A stretch of DNA of 64,000 bases from Chromobacterium vaccinii (GCF_000971335.1 NZ_JZJL01000001.1:1-64000); one strand, 5' to 3'; positions 7,366-16,077 are shown, counted from the first letter of the stretch. A program made the numbers and translations. Notes: a model not told the origin generated them from the letters alone.

Positions 7366-8280
7366 TCAGCGGTCTTTCGGGTCCAGCGCGTCGCGCAGGC
7401 CGTCGCCGATGTAGTTGGCGCAGTAGAGCGTCAGCGACAGCATGCCGGCCGGGAACAGCAGCATCCAGGGCTGGCTCTCCATCGCCTTGGTGCCGTCGCC
7501 GATCAAGACGCCCCAGCTGGTCATCGGCTCCTGCACGCCCAGGCCGAGGAAGGACAATACCGACTCGGTCAGGATCACGCCCGGCACCGTCACCGTGGTG
7601 TAGATCACCACGATGCCCAGCAGATTGGGCACGATGTGGCGGAAGATGATGGTGGGAGTGGAAACGCCGATCGCGTGAGCGGCCTCGATGTACTCCTTGG
7701 AGCGGATGGCCAGCGTCTGGCCGCGCACCACGCGCGCCATGTCCATCCAGCCGAGGACGGTGATGGTCAGCACCACCAGGTAGAACTCGCGGCCCAGCAG
7801 CGTCACCATCAGGATGGCGATCAGCAGGTAGGGCACCGCGTACATCATGTCGACCACGCGCATCATGGCGTTGTCCACCTTGCCGCCGAGGAAGCCGGCG
7901 GTGGCGCCCCAGATCACGCCGATCAGCACCGCGGCGATGGTGGCCAGCGCGCCGACCATCAGCGAGATGCGGCCGCCGATCAGCGTGCGCACCAACAGGT
8001 CGCGGCCCAGCTCGTCGGTGCCGAACAGATGCAGGTTCTGGAAGGTCGGTGCCAGGCTGATCGCATCCCAGTCGGTGTCGGCGTAGCCGTGCGGCAGCAG
8101 CATCGGCCCGAAGATACAGGACACGGTGATCAGGCTCAGGATCACCAGGCTGACCACTGCGGCCTTGTTGCGAAGAAAGCGGACGCGGGCGTCGCGCCAC
8201 GGGCTGCGGCCTTCGGTCGCCGCTTCGGCGAGGCCGCTTTCCAGAGCCGCGGCAGCCGCGGCTTGCTTGGTTTTCATCAT
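7366..8280 (-). CDS. oppC: Oligopeptide ABC transporter permease OppC
   Basis: About 304 residues with a long cytoplasmic N-terminus followed by six predicted membrane spans. The binding-protein-dependent permease loop (EAAHAIGVSTPTIIFRHIVPNLL, EAA motif) contacts the ATPases. The ATG at 8280 is preferred over a TTG at 8298: a GGGGGGAG-type ribosome site lies 7-8 bases before it, and it begins 14 bases after the oppB stop. The family partner is OppB; together they form the inner-membrane peptide channel. Confidence 0.92.
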   Translation of the reverse strand: MMKTKQAAAAAALESGLAEAATEGRSPWRDARVRFLRNKAAVVSLVILSLITVSCIFGPMLLPHGYADTDWDAISLAPTFQNLHLFGTDELGRDLLVRTLIGGRISLMVGALATIAAVLIGVIWGATAGFLGGKVDNAMMRVVDMMYAVPYLLIAILMVTLLGREFYLVVLTITVLGWMDMARVVRGQTLAIRSKEYIEAAHAIGVSTPTIIFRHIVPNLLGIVVIYTTVTVPGVILTESVLSFLGLGVQEPMTSWGVLIGDGTKAMESQPWMLLFPAGMLSLTLYCANYIGDGLRDALDPKDR

Positions 8281-8294
8281 TGCGGGCTCCCCCC

Positions 8295-9215
8295 TCAATA
8301 ACGGATCTTGGGATCGAGCAAGGCGTAAGCCAGGTCGACGAGGAGGTTGAACACCACGGTGATCACGGTCACCAGCACCACCAGGCCCAACACCAGCGTG
8401 TAGTCGCGGTTGGAGGCGCCGTTGACGATCAGCTTGCCCAGGCCCGGCAGCGAAAAGATCGATTCGGTCACCACGGCGGAGGTGATGGACGAGATCGCCA
8501 GCGGCCCCAGCAGCGTCACCACCGGCATCAGCGCCGGCTTCAGCGCATGGCGCAGCACGATGGTGCGCAGCGGCAGGCCCTTGGCGCGGGCGGTGCGGAT
8601 GAAGTTGCTGTTCATCACCTCGATCAGGCTGCCGCGCATCACGCGGCCGATGGTGGCCACGTTGATGAAGGTGAGCAGCGCGACCGGCAGCACCATGTAC
8701 TGGATGGAAAAGTCATCCCAACCGCCGGACGGCAGCCAGTGCAGCAGCATCGAGAAGATCAGCACCAGCACCGGGCCGATGATGAAGGACGGGAAGGCGC
8801 TGCCCATATTGCCGACCAGCATCACCAGGTAGTCGATGGCGCTGTTCTGCCGCAGGGCGGCGATGGTGCCGAGCAGCACGCCGATGAACAGCGAGATCAC
8901 GATGGCGCTGCCGCCGATGGCGGCGGACACCGGCAGCGCGTGGGCCACCAGGTCATTGACGCTCCAGTCCGCGTAGCGGAACGACGCGCCCAGATCGCCA
9001 TGCAGCAGGCTGTTCAGGTAATAGAGATACTGCTTCCACAACGGCAGGTCCAGATGGTATTTGGCCTGCAGATTGGCCAGCACCTCCGGAGAAATCTTGC
9101 GTTCGCCGTCGAACGGACCGCCAGGGGTCATATGCAGCAGCAGATAGCAGACCGTCGTCACGGCCCAGACGGTTGGTATGGTAACCAACACGCGGCGAAG
9201 AGTGTAAGACCACAT
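8295..9215 (-). CDS. oppB: Oligopeptide ABC transporter permease OppB
   Basis: 306 residues, the length of E. coli OppB, beginning MWSYTLRRVLVTIPTVW. It has six membrane spans, the first right at the N-terminus, and the EAA loop (FIRTARAKGLPLRTIVLRHALKPAL). An upstream in-frame extension to 9293 is rejected because it would add a proline/glycine-rich non-family leader. It is separated from oppA by 145 bases containing a strong hairpin, a usual arrangement when the binding protein is made in excess over the membrane components. Confidence 0.92.
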   Translation of the reverse strand: MWSYTLRRVLVTIPTVWAVTTVCYLLLHMTPGGPFDGERKISPEVLANLQAKYHLDLPLWKQYLYYLNSLLHGDLGASFRYADWSVNDLVAHALPVSAAIGGSAIVISLFIGVLLGTIAALRQNSAIDYLVMLVGNMGSAFPSFIIGPVLVLIFSMLLHWLPSGGWDDFSIQYMVLPVALLTFINVATIGRVMRGSLIEVMNSNFIRTARAKGLPLRTIVLRHALKPALMPVVTLLGPLAISSITSAVVTESIFSLPGLGKLIVNGASNRDYTLVLGLVVLVTVITVVFNLLVDLAYALLDPKIRY

Positions 9216-9298
9216 CGCTTGAAACTCCCGATCGCCGATCCGGGACGGCGGCAAGCAGCCGCCGGCCTCCCCCGGAGGGCGAGAACACCACAATCATC

Positions 9299-9328
9299 GG
9301 CCGGTTGCCCCGGGCGGGACAACCGGCC
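9299..9328 (-). promoter_or_regulatory. oppA-oppB intergenic stem-loop
   Basis: GGCCGGTTG (9299-9307) and CAACCGGCC (9320-9328) form a perfect 9-bp stem with a 12-base loop, 33 bases after the oppA stop. No T-run follows. It is a likely RNA-stabilising or partial-termination element that raises oppA over oppBCDF. Confidence 0.7.
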
Positions 9329-9360
9329 TCGTCACGCGGACAAACGCCGCGCTTTCACGC

Positions 9361-10977
9361 TTAGTGCTGAACGATGTACAGGTACTTGCTGCGGTAGCGG
9401 TCTACCGGATTCTTCAGCGAGTAGCCGCCGACGTACGGCTTCACCAGGCGCGGCAGCGTGTACTGCAGCACCGGGATCATCGGATAGTCGTCCATCACCA
9501 GCTTGGTGGCCTGGGTCAGCAACTGGGCGCGCTTGGCCGGATCGGTGGACTCGTTGCCCTGCTTGATCAGCTCTTCGGCCTTCTTGTTGCAATTGAAGTT
9601 GTCGTTCTGGGTATTGCCGCACTGCACCAGCGCCAGGAAAGTGGTGGCGTCGTTGTAGTCGGCCAGCCAGCCGTTGCGGGCCACCTGGTAATCGCCGTCA
9701 TGGCGCTTCTTCAGAAATACCTTGAACTCGGTGTTGTCCATCGAGGTGTTCAGGCCCAGCTTGGACTTCCACTCGGACGCGACGAAGATCGCCATCTTCT
9801 TGTGATAGTCGCTGGTATTGTAGGACAGCTTCAGCGTGGTGCCCGGCTTCACGCCGGCCTGGGCCAACAGCTTCTTGGCCTCGTCCACGCGCTTGGCCAT
9901 CGGCCATTTCGCCCAGTCGTAGGTAGTCGGCTGCGCGCCGTGCACGCCCTTGACCATCACGCTGTAAGACGGCTGCTGGCCGTCGGCGGTGATCTTCTGC
10001 GCCAGCAGATCGCGGTCCACCACCATGGACAGGGCCTTGCGCACGCGCACATCCTTCATCAGCGGGTCGCGGTTGTTCAGGCTGTAATAGCGGATGCCGA
10101 GAATGGTGTTGTTCTTCAGATCCTTGGGCATGTCGCTCTTCAGCTTGGCGAAGCTGCCCGGCGGAATTTCATAAGTCATGTCGGTCTGGCCCGACAGGTA
10201 GAGCTTGTTGTCCGCGTTCTGGTCTTCGATCGGCAGGAAGCTGACGCGGCTCAGCTGCACATTCTTGGCGTCCCAGTACTGCGGGTTCTTTTCGATGACG
10301 ACCTTGCTGTTGACCTGCCAGTCCTTCAGCACGAAGGGGCCGTTGGAAACCATCTTGCCCGGCTTGGTCCAGTCCTTGCCGTACTTGTCGATCACGGCCT
10401 TCGGAGCCGGGCCGAGCTGGGCATTGGACATCAGTTCGGGCAGGTAGGAGACCGGGAAGGCGGTCTTCACTTCCAGCGTGTACTTGTCCAGCGCCTTCAC
10501 GCCGATCGCGGTGGTCGGCTTCTTGCCGGCGACGACTTCCGGACCGTTCTCGAAGAAGATGCCGAAGGTGCCGGCGTAAGGCGCGGCCAGCTTCGGATCG
10601 ACCAGGCGGCGGATGCCGTAGACGAAGTCGTCGGCGGTGACGATGCTGCCGTCCGACCACTTGGCGTTCTTGCGCAAGTGGAACACCCAGGTGGTGGGGC
10701 CGGTCTGCTTCCAGGATTCGGCCACGCCCGGCACCAGCGTGCCGTCGTTGTCGGTGGCGGTCAGGCCCTCGAACATGTCATGGGTAATGACGTTGGCGGG
10801 CACCCCTTCCACGACCATCGGGTCCAGCGATTCCGGCTCGGAGCCATTGGAGCGCACCAGTTCCTGCTTGGCGGCCAGCTTGACGCCTGCCGGCACCTTG
10901 GCGGCCAGCGCGGATCCGGAAGCCATGGCCAGCGCGACGGCGGCGGCGATCACCTGCAGCGATTGCTTGTTCGACAT
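9361..10977 (-). CDS. oppA: Periplasmic oligopeptide-binding protein OppA
   Basis: 538-residue SBP family 5 protein that captures peptides in the periplasm and delivers them to OppBC. A Sec signal peptide is clear: basic MSNKQSLQ, hydrophobic core, cleavage probably after ALA near residue 25. The mature part has the family pattern EPESLDPMVVEGVPANVI and, further on, DNDGTLVPGVAESWK and WSDGSIVTADDFVYGIRR. No lipobox cysteine is present, so it is soluble. The start is preceded by AGGAGAATTAGAG. It is the first gene of the operon; the leader from the proposed promoter is about 200 bases long. Confidence 0.93.
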   Translation of the reverse strand: MSNKQSLQVIAAAVALAMASGSALAAKVPAGVKLAAKQELVRSNGSEPESLDPMVVEGVPANVITHDMFEGLTATDNDGTLVPGVAESWKQTGPTTWVFHLRKNAKWSDGSIVTADDFVYGIRRLVDPKLAAPYAGTFGIFFENGPEVVAGKKPTTAIGVKALDKYTLEVKTAFPVSYLPELMSNAQLGPAPKAVIDKYGKDWTKPGKMVSNGPFVLKDWQVNSKVVIEKNPQYWDAKNVQLSRVSFLPIEDQNADNKLYLSGQTDMTYEIPPGSFAKLKSDMPKDLKNNTILGIRYYSLNNRDPLMKDVRVRKALSMVVDRDLLAQKITADGQQPSYSVMVKGVHGAQPTTYDWAKWPMAKRVDEAKKLLAQAGVKPGTTLKLSYNTSDYHKKMAIFVASEWKSKLGLNTSMDNTEFKVFLKKRHDGDYQVARNGWLADYNDATTFLALVQCGNTQNDNFNCNKKAEELIKQGNESTDPAKRAQLLTQATKLVMDDYPMIPVLQYTLPRLVKPYVGGYSLKNPVDRYRSKYLYIVQH

Positions 10978-11193
10978 CTCTAATTCTCCTGATTCTGTAG
11001 CATCCCGCGTCAGGCGGGTTGTTCGAATTTTTTCACTCTATTGTATCCAGAGTGGGTCCGACGATTATGCGCAGAGGGTTTTGATTCCATCAAGCCCCTA
11101 TCGGCACAATATGCTATTCATTTTTCTCAAAAAGGAAAATCTGTCCGACAATAGTCAAGTCAAGCAAATCAACGGCCTGCGCAGCTTCATCGT
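10978..11193 (-). promoter_or_regulatory. Long oppA leader with hairpin
   Basis: About 210 bases between the proposed opp transcription start and the oppA ATG hold no credible gene. A small stem-loop, CCCGC (11004-11008) with GCGGG (11014-11018), lies 27 bases upstream of the start codon, near the ribosome site. In enterobacteria oppA leaders are targets of small-RNA control; here that is only a suggestion. Confidence 0.4.
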
Positions 11194-11222
11194 TTTATAC
11201 TTATGGCATTTTGCCATGTGAA
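11194..11222 (-). promoter_or_regulatory. Sigma-70-type promoter of oppABCDF with operator-like palindrome
   Basis: Read on the minus strand: TTCACA (11217-11222, five of six to the -35 consensus), a 17-base spacer, then TATAAA (11194-11199, five of six to -10). The spacer contains ATGGCA-AAA-TGCCAT (11203-11217), a perfect 15-base inverted repeat placed where a repressor would block RNA polymerase. Confidence 0.65.
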
Positions 11223-11350
11223 ATATTATTGCCTGGCCCAAGCAAAATTCATCGGAAACGGAGATAATCACCTTCAAATCGCGTCGAAAAATAATTATTC
11301 ACTTATAAACAGAAGCAATGCTTCCGGCGGATTTCAGACACTCTGCAGGA
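11223..11350. other. AT-rich spacer between the opp promoter and the pyrC terminator
   Basis: Visibly AT-richer than its surroundings. No gene, RNA gene or convincing motif is seen here beyond the flanking opp promoter and pyrC terminator; short open frames lack family features and ribosome sites. Confidence 0.5.
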
Positions 11351-11380
11351 CAAATAAAAAAAGCCGCCCAAAGGCGGCTT
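11351..11380 (-). terminator. Rho-independent terminator of pyrC
   Basis: AAGCCGCC (11361-11368) pairs with GGCGGCTT (11373-11380) across a 4-base loop. In the minus direction a T-rich run (11351-11360) follows. It lies 18 bases after the pyrC stop. Confidence 0.9.
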
Positions 11381-11398
11381 TGCGATCGCAGGCGAGGA

Positions 11399-12433
11399 TC
11401 AGCCTCGCAGACGCCAGGCGATGCTTTCCCCGGCGCGCAAGGGCACTAGGCTGCCGCCTGGGTAGGCAAGCTCGGCCGGCACCGTCCAGCCTTCCTTGAC
11501 CAATTCGATCTTGTCGCCGTTGGCCGGCAGGCCGTAGAAAGCCGGGCCGTTCAGGCTGGCGAAAGCCTCCAGCTTGTCCAGCGCGCCGGCGGCTTCGAAG
11601 GCTTCGGCGTAGAGCTCGATCGCCGCGTTGGCGGTGTACATGCCGGCGCAGCCGCAGGCCGCCTCCTTGGCGCCCTTGGCGTGCGGCGCGCTGTCGGTGC
11701 CGAGGAAGAACTTGGCAGAACCGGATGTGGCGGCCTTCAGCAGCGCCTGGCGGTGCAGTTCGCGCTTCAGCACCGGCAGACAGTAATGATGCGGCCGGAT
11801 GCCGCCGACGAACAGCGCGTTGCGATTCATCAGCAGGTGGTGGGCGGTGATCGTGGCCGCGACGTTGGCCGGCGCTGCGGCGACGAACTCGGCCGCCTCG
11901 CGGGTGGTGATGTGCTCGAACACCACCTTCAACGCCGGCAGCTTGGCCAGCAACGGCTTCATCACCCGCTCGATGAACACCGCCTCGCGGTCGAACACGT
12001 CGATATCGGCGTCAGTGACCTCGCCGTGCACCAGCAGCGGCAAGCCGGTTTCAGCCATCGCCTCCAGCGCCGGCAGCGCCTTGAAGATGTCGGTGACGCC
12101 GTGGTCGGAATTGGTGGTGGCCCCCGCCGGATACAACTTGACGCCATGGACGAAGCCGCTGGCCTTGGCCAGGCGGATTTCCTCCGGCCGGGTATTGTCG
12201 GTCAGGTACAGCGTCATCAGCGGTTCAAAGGTGCTGCCGGACGGACGGGCGGCCAGGATGCGGTCGCGGTAGGCGGCGGCGGCGGCCACGGTGGTGACCG
12301 GCGGCTTCAGATTGGGCATCACGATGGCGCGGCCCATCTGGCGACAGGTGTCGGGCAGCACCGCGGCCAGCGCGGCGTCATCGCGCAGGTGCAGGTGCCA
12401 GTCGTCGGGGCGGATCAAGGTAAGAGTCTGCAT
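11399..12433 (-). CDS. pyrC: Dihydroorotase
   Basis: 344 residues; catalyses the reversible cyclisation of carbamoyl-aspartate to dihydroorotate in pyrimidine synthesis. All zinc-site features of the PyrC (class II) family are visible: HLHLRD near residue 13, [13 protein letters not shown] with the lysine that becomes carboxylated near residue 99, the LLVHGEV histidine, HITT near residue 174 and FLGTDSAPH near residue 250. The ATG at 12433 matches the family start ([18 protein letters not shown]); the longer frame to 12484 is not supported. A terminator follows. Confidence 0.95.
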   Translation of the reverse strand: MQTLTLIRPDDWHLHLRDDAALAAVLPDTCRQMGRAIVMPNLKPPVTTVAAAAAYRDRILAARPSGSTFEPLMTLYLTDNTRPEEIRLAKASGFVHGVKLYPAGATTNSDHGVTDIFKALPALEAMAETGLPLLVHGEVTDADIDVFDREAVFIERVMKPLLAKLPALKVVFEHITTREAAEFVAAAPANVAATITAHHLLMNRNALFVGGIRPHHYCLPVLKRELHRQALLKAATSGSAKFFLGTDSAPHAKGAKEAACGCAGMYTANAAIELYAEAFEAAGALDKLEAFASLNGPAFYGLPANGDKIELVKEGWTVPAELAYPGGSLVPLRAGESIAWRLRG

Positions 12434-12496
12434 GGTGGGTGGCTTGCCGTAACGATGGATAAAACAATGGCGATGGAAAACCATCGCCAGGGATGT

Positions 12497-12727
12497 CTAC
12501 TTGCGCCGGAGCACCATCCGGAACTTGCCTTCGCCGGTGGTGGTCGATTCCAGCAGGCCGTTGCCGGTCTGGCGGCAAAAAGCTTCAAAGTCCTTGGGCG
12601 CGCCCGGATCGGTGGCGATCACTTCCAGCACGGCGCCGCTGTCCATATCGGCCAGCGCCTTCTTGGCTCGCAAGATCGGCAGCGGGCAATTCAGGCCGGA
12701 AAGATCAATATGCTTGTCGGGAGTCAT
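12497..12727 (-). CDS. tusA: TusA/SirA-family sulfurtransferase
   Basis: 76 residues with the family signature DLSGLNCPLPILRAKKAL near residues 8-25. The CPxP cysteine is the sulfur carrier that receives persulfide sulfur from a cysteine desulfurase and passes it on, for tRNA 2-thiolation or other sulfur relay. The C-terminal half fits the two-layer sandwich (DPGAPKDFEAFCRQTGN). The ATG at 12727 gives the standard length. It lies 63 bases upstream of pyrC on the same strand. TusA, YedF and SirA paralogues cannot be separated with certainty, so the symbol is provisional. Confidence 0.8.
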   Translation of the reverse strand: MTPDKHIDLSGLNCPLPILRAKKALADMDSGAVLEVIATDPGAPKDFEAFCRQTGNGLLESTTTGEGKFRMVLRRK

Positions 12728-12854
12728 GGGCCGGGTATCCTTCAGCCATATCAGGTTACAATGAATCACATGGCGGCCGGCCGCGCAAACCGGCGGGCCG
12801 CAGCCGTATAGTTTACGCCAGTCGTCAAGCCTTACCCAAATCGGTCACCGCAAT

Positions 12855-13619
12855 ATGTGCATCCTCGCTTTCGCCTACAAAACGCCGGGCATGGGCCAGC
12901 TGGTACTTTTGGCCAACCGCGACGAATACTACGCCCGCCCCGCCGAGCCGCTGGACTGGTGGCCGGAATACCCCCATACCCTGGGCGGACGCGACCAGCA
13001 ATCCGGCGGCGGCTGGCTGATGGTGGACGGCCGCAACCGCATCGCCGCCGTCACCAACTTCCGCGACGGCTTCCCGCCCAAGGCGGAGCGCTCTCGCGGC
13101 GAGCTGGTGCAGCGCTTCGTCACCGGCGACGACGATCCGTTCGCCTTCGCCGACTGGCTGCGCGAGGAGTGCCACCGCTACGGGCCGTTCAACCTGCTGT
13201 TCGGCACCACCTCGGACCTGTTCTTCTTCCACAGCCCGGGCCGGCAGATCGCCCGCGTCACGCCTGGCATCCACACGCTGTCCAACGCCACGCTGGACAC
13301 GCCGTGGTTCAAGTGCCAGCGGCTGGCGGAGCGCCTGGGCGATTTCGGCCGCCCGCCGACCGAGGAGCAGGCCTACGCCGCGCTGTCCGATCCGACGCCC
13401 GCCGGCCCCGGCCATCTGCCCAATACCCGCATCGGCCTGGCGCTGGAAAAGACGCTGTCGCCGATCTTCATCCAGGGCCGCGACTACGGCACCCGCGCTT
13501 CGATGCTGCTGACGGTGTCCAGCCGCGGCGACATCAGTTTTTCCGAACTGAGCTGGGGCCTGGCCGGCCGCGAAACCGGCCGCCGACATTACAACCTGCG
13601 CGCCGGACAGGCGCGCTGA
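12855..13619 (+). CDS. NRDE-family (TANGO2-like) protein
   Basis: 254 residues of the NRDE/TANGO2 family. Cys2 of the MCIL start and ANRDEYYARPA near residues 20-30 give the family its name; WWPEYPHTLGGRDQQSGGGWL and the later GTRASMLLTVSSRG segment are also typical. The family has an Ntn-hydrolase-like fold. In animals TANGO2 is tied to lipid and haem homeostasis; the bacterial role is not settled. It is followed within 14 bases by a CNP1-like gene. Confidence 0.88.
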   Translation: MCILAFAYKTPGMGQLVLLANRDEYYARPAEPLDWWPEYPHTLGGRDQQSGGGWLMVDGRNRIAAVTNFRDGFPPKAERSRGELVQRFVTGDDDPFAFADWLREECHRYGPFNLLFGTTSDLFFFHSPGRQIARVTPGIHTLSNATLDTPWFKCQRLAERLGDFGRPPTEEQAYAALSDPTPAGPGHLPNTRIGLALEKTLSPIFIQGRDYGTRASMLLTVSSRGDISFSELSWGLAGRETGRRHYNLRAGQAR

Positions 13620-13633
13620 CGGAGCATCCGCAT

Positions 13634-14140
13634 TTGAAAGCCATCACAACCCTGCCGGCGCTGTTGGCGCTGTGTCTGAGCCTGCCCGCGCTGGCCGGCA
13701 GCGACAGAATCAACAAGAACATCGAATTCCAGGAAGAGCAGCCCTGGGCCGAACAGGACTACGCGCTGCCCGACTACCCGCAGACGCCGGACTGGATAGA
13801 AGTGAAGCCGGACTGGCTGCAGCAGAACCGCTTCTTCGTCGACGCCAAGACGCTCAGCGTGGGCGGCGACGGCGTGGTGCGCTTCGTCAGCCGCGTGCTC
13901 ACGCCCAGCGGCGTGGAAAACCTCAGCGCCGAGGGCATCCTGTGCAAGGACAACCAATACAAGGCCTACGGCTTCGGCGACAGCATCAACCACCGCTGGA
14001 TCGCGTCGATGCGGCCGCAGTGGCTGGCGATCAACAGCGCCGACAAACTCAGGCGCGAATTGCGGGAGCTGATGTGCCCGTCGCACAGCGCGCCGCGCGA
14101 CGCCGCCCAGGCGATCGCCTCGCTGCGCGGCGCCCGCTGA
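13634..14140 (+). CDS. CNP1-like family secreted protein (TTG start)
   Basis: 168 residues, read from a TTG at 13634 with GGAG at 13621-13624. That start gives a textbook signal peptide (LKAITTLPALLALCLSLPALAGS). The mature part fits the CNP1-like family seen in Neisseriales and other betaproteobacteria: EEQPWAEQDYALPDYP near residues 34-49, a conserved FFVDAKTLSVGGDGVVRFVSRV strand pair, then EGILCKDNQYKAYGFGD. The internal cysteine (ILC) and a later LMCPS cysteine may form a disulfide. Function is unknown; location is predicted periplasmic. An ATG-only search would miss the true start. Confidence 0.75.
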   Translation: MKAITTLPALLALCLSLPALAGSDRINKNIEFQEEQPWAEQDYALPDYPQTPDWIEVKPDWLQQNRFFVDAKTLSVGGDGVVRFVSRVLTPSGVENLSAEGILCKDNQYKAYGFGDSINHRWIASMRPQWLAINSADKLRRELRELMCPSHSAPRDAAQAIASLRGAR

Positions 14141-14208
14141 CGCCATGATCGACGCCTGCGCCGGATGTTCTAAGATGAAACATCTGTCTTGCATTCGCGT
14201 AGGCGCCG

Positions 14209-14811
14209 ATGGATCAGCAAACTCTGCAGGAAAGTCGGGAAAGGGAATGGGTCAGGCGGCTGTTCGAGCAAAAAGGCATTGACCCGCTCGATGTGAAATC
14301 GCTGAAGTGCCCCGCGCCCGATGTCGGCGTATCGCTGTCGGACGGCCGCTGTCTGGCCATCGAGGTGACCGAGGTGCTGGCCGGCGAATATGCCCGGCGC
14401 AACGCCCGCAAAAAGGAAATCCAGCAGGCCCAGCAAGCGGCCGGCGGCATAGGCTGGATGTTCACCCGGCCGGCCAACGCGCTGGACGTCGCCTGCCGCA
14501 TCGAGGCCAAGGTGGGCAAGGACTACCATGTGCCGAACGGCCATCAACTGCATCTGCTGCTGGCGGCCGGCACTTTCGAACACGGCGCGCTTCCATCCAC
14601 GCTGCTGCTCTACATCTCCATCCCGGAACTGAACCAGCTGACCCACAGCATGCTGGAGCGCTCCCGCTACCAGCATGTCTACCTTCACCTTCAGCTGGGA
14701 CGCGGCCTCTATGAATGGAACCGCAGCGACCGCTGGCACGAGATCCACTCGCCCTGCCTGCGCCACGCCGCCGAACACCATACCGCGTCGGCCTCACCGC
14801 TCCCGGATTGA
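14209..14811 (+). CDS. Unrecognised protein with possible nuclease-like core
   Basis: 200 residues; I do not recognise a named family. A segment near residues 37-55 reads PDVGVSLSDGRCLAIEVTEV. This has the spacing of a PD-(D/E)XK nuclease core (PD, about 15 residues, then E-V-T), but threonine stands where the catalytic lysine would be. Before it is a charged helix containing ESREREWVRRLF. The codon bias and GC are like the core genome, and no signal peptide or membrane span is seen. It is the last plus-strand gene before the AT-rich island. Catalytic activity cannot be claimed from this. Confidence 0.55.
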   Translation: MDQQTLQESREREWVRRLFEQKGIDPLDVKSLKCPAPDVGVSLSDGRCLAIEVTEVLAGEYARRNARKKEIQQAQQAAGGIGWMFTRPANALDVACRIEAKVGKDYHVPNGHQLHLLLAAGTFEHGALPSTLLLYISIPELNQLTHSMLERSRYQHVYLHLQLGRGLYEWNRSDRWHEIHSPCLRHAAEHHTASASPLPD

Positions 14812-15122
14812 AAACCGGCCCGCCAGCGCGGCGCGCTCTGCCCAGCCCCGCGATTGGCGCGGGCGGAGCCTGCTCTATGGGGCCTTGATGCGAAATCGAG
14901 ACAAACCAGGCCATCCGGCGCCTGCCCGCTGCATCTCGAATCACGACTCCTCGCCAGCCGGCGAGGGCCAACTCCGCCATTAAAAAATGGCGCAAACATA
15001 CCGGCCATTCGACTCGCCATCGACAGGCGATACCGATCATCGGCACAAAACATCCGGAATTGCCGCCGGCTTGCAATATCCCCATCGCCATCAAAACCAA
15101 CCGCCGGCCAAAAACATAAATA
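14812..15122. other. Left boundary of the island, non-coding
   Basis: No gene is supported. Base composition changes from GC-rich to clearly AT-rich across this stretch. Two stem-loops are visible: CTCGCC (14950-14955) with GGCGAG (14960-14965), and CGCCATT (14975-14981) with AATGGCG (14986-14992) around AAAA. The second could end transcription of the preceding gene, though it has no T-run. Confidence 0.5.
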
Positions 15123-15152
15123 TTAACAATTCACCCCTCAATAATTCATAAT
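15123..15152 (+). promoter_or_regulatory. Candidate promoter of the biosynthetic cluster
   Basis: TTAACA (15123-15128) and CATAAT (15147-15152) each match five of six consensus positions and are 18 bases apart. They would place the transcript start about 65 bases before the first gene. AT-rich sequence makes chance matches likely, so confidence is limited. The 11-mer covering the -35 (15118-15128) recurs at 20148-20158. Confidence 0.4.
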
Positions 15153-15224
15153 GCATGAGTTATATCAATGATTATTCCTATGTAATATTGGTATCGATAA
15201 ACAACCACTCCTGGAGTAATCATC

Positions 15225-16034
15225 ATGAAAGAGGCAGTGACTTATATCATTAGCCACGGCATCGTAATATGCGCGATCGCGTTCATAGCCATTTTTGCGC
15301 TGGAGCGCATTTTTCCCAAGCATGCCTTTAGTCCTGAGCGCAGTAAAAAGCGTCTCTTCAACAACGTCATCGTAGCGATCAGTTATCGTTTCATCAGCGC
15401 TCCGATCATCATCGCGCCGCTGATGGTATATATGATCAGAGATTTTCCTTATCGGATGCATCGCCCCGACTGGTATACCGGCGCGCTGGCTTTTGTCATC
15501 GACATCATGTTGCTCGATCTGCTCAATTACACCATTCATTGGTCTGCGCACAAAATACCGGTGCTGTGGCGATTCCATGCCATGCATCACCTTGATGAGC
15601 ATATTGATTCAACCACCGGTTTTCGCCAGCATTTCGGCGAGAAATTCCTTGTTCTCGCCATTCGCATTCCCGGCATGTTGCTGATCGGCGTACCGTTCAC
15701 CACGGTTGTGGCTTTCGAAGTTATCTCTTTCTGCGTGACCACTTTCCATCACTGCAATATCAATATTCCGCAAAAGCTGGAAAACCTGCTCAGCAAGCTT
15801 TTCGTCATGCCCTCGTTCCACAACATCCATCATGGCCGCGAGATCGAATACACGGATACCAACTATGGTTTCATCTTCTCGCTCTGGGACCGGATCTTCC
15901 GCACCCACTCCGTCGATGAGCGCCCAACCGGCTTTGAAACCGGCCTGGACCACCATACGGACTTTTCCGCCGCCAAGTTGATCTTCCTGCCCTTCGGCAA
16001 AACACCGGTCAAGGAATGGACATCTCAAAACTGA
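15225..16034 (+). CDS. Sterol desaturase/fatty acid hydroxylase family membrane protein
   Basis: 269 residues with about four hydrophobic spans and the eight-histidine di-iron pattern of the fatty acid hydroxylase superfamily: HWSAH near residue 106, HAMHH near residue 119, HHCN near 179 and HNIHH near 199. These integral-membrane enzymes use O2 to hydroxylate or desaturate lipids or other hydrophobic substrates. GGAG is well placed before the ATG. This is the first gene of the AT-richer cluster and the most AT-rich of its genes, unlike the GC-rich paralogue at 62313. It probably acts on the cluster product or a membrane lipid; neither is proven. Confidence 0.85.
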   Translation: MKEAVTYIISHGIVICAIAFIAIFALERIFPKHAFSPERSKKRLFNNVIVAISYRFISAPIIIAPLMVYMIRDFPYRMHRPDWYTGALAFVIDIMLLDLLNYTIHWSAHKIPVLWRFHAMHHLDEHIDSTTGFRQHFGEKFLVLAIRIPGMLLIGVPFTTVVAFEVISFCVTTFHHCNINIPQKLENLLSKLFVMPSFHNIHHGREIEYTDTNYGFIFSLWDRIFRTHSVDERPTGFETGLDHHTDFSAAKLIFLPFGKTPVKEWTSQN

Positions 16035-16077
16035 ACATGGGCTTCGAACCACAATGCTGACAAATGGCGATACCATC

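Noticed and set aside
10637-11499. Plus-strand frames in and beyond the oppA leader
   Set aside because: Antisense to oppA or in AT-rich non-coding DNA; no ribosome sites or motifs.
12857-14140. 427-codon frame that joins the second frame of the NRDE gene to the CNP1-like protein
   Set aside because: The first half is arginine-rich noise out of phase with the NRDE gene. Only the part from the TTG at 13634 has a signal peptide and family pattern.
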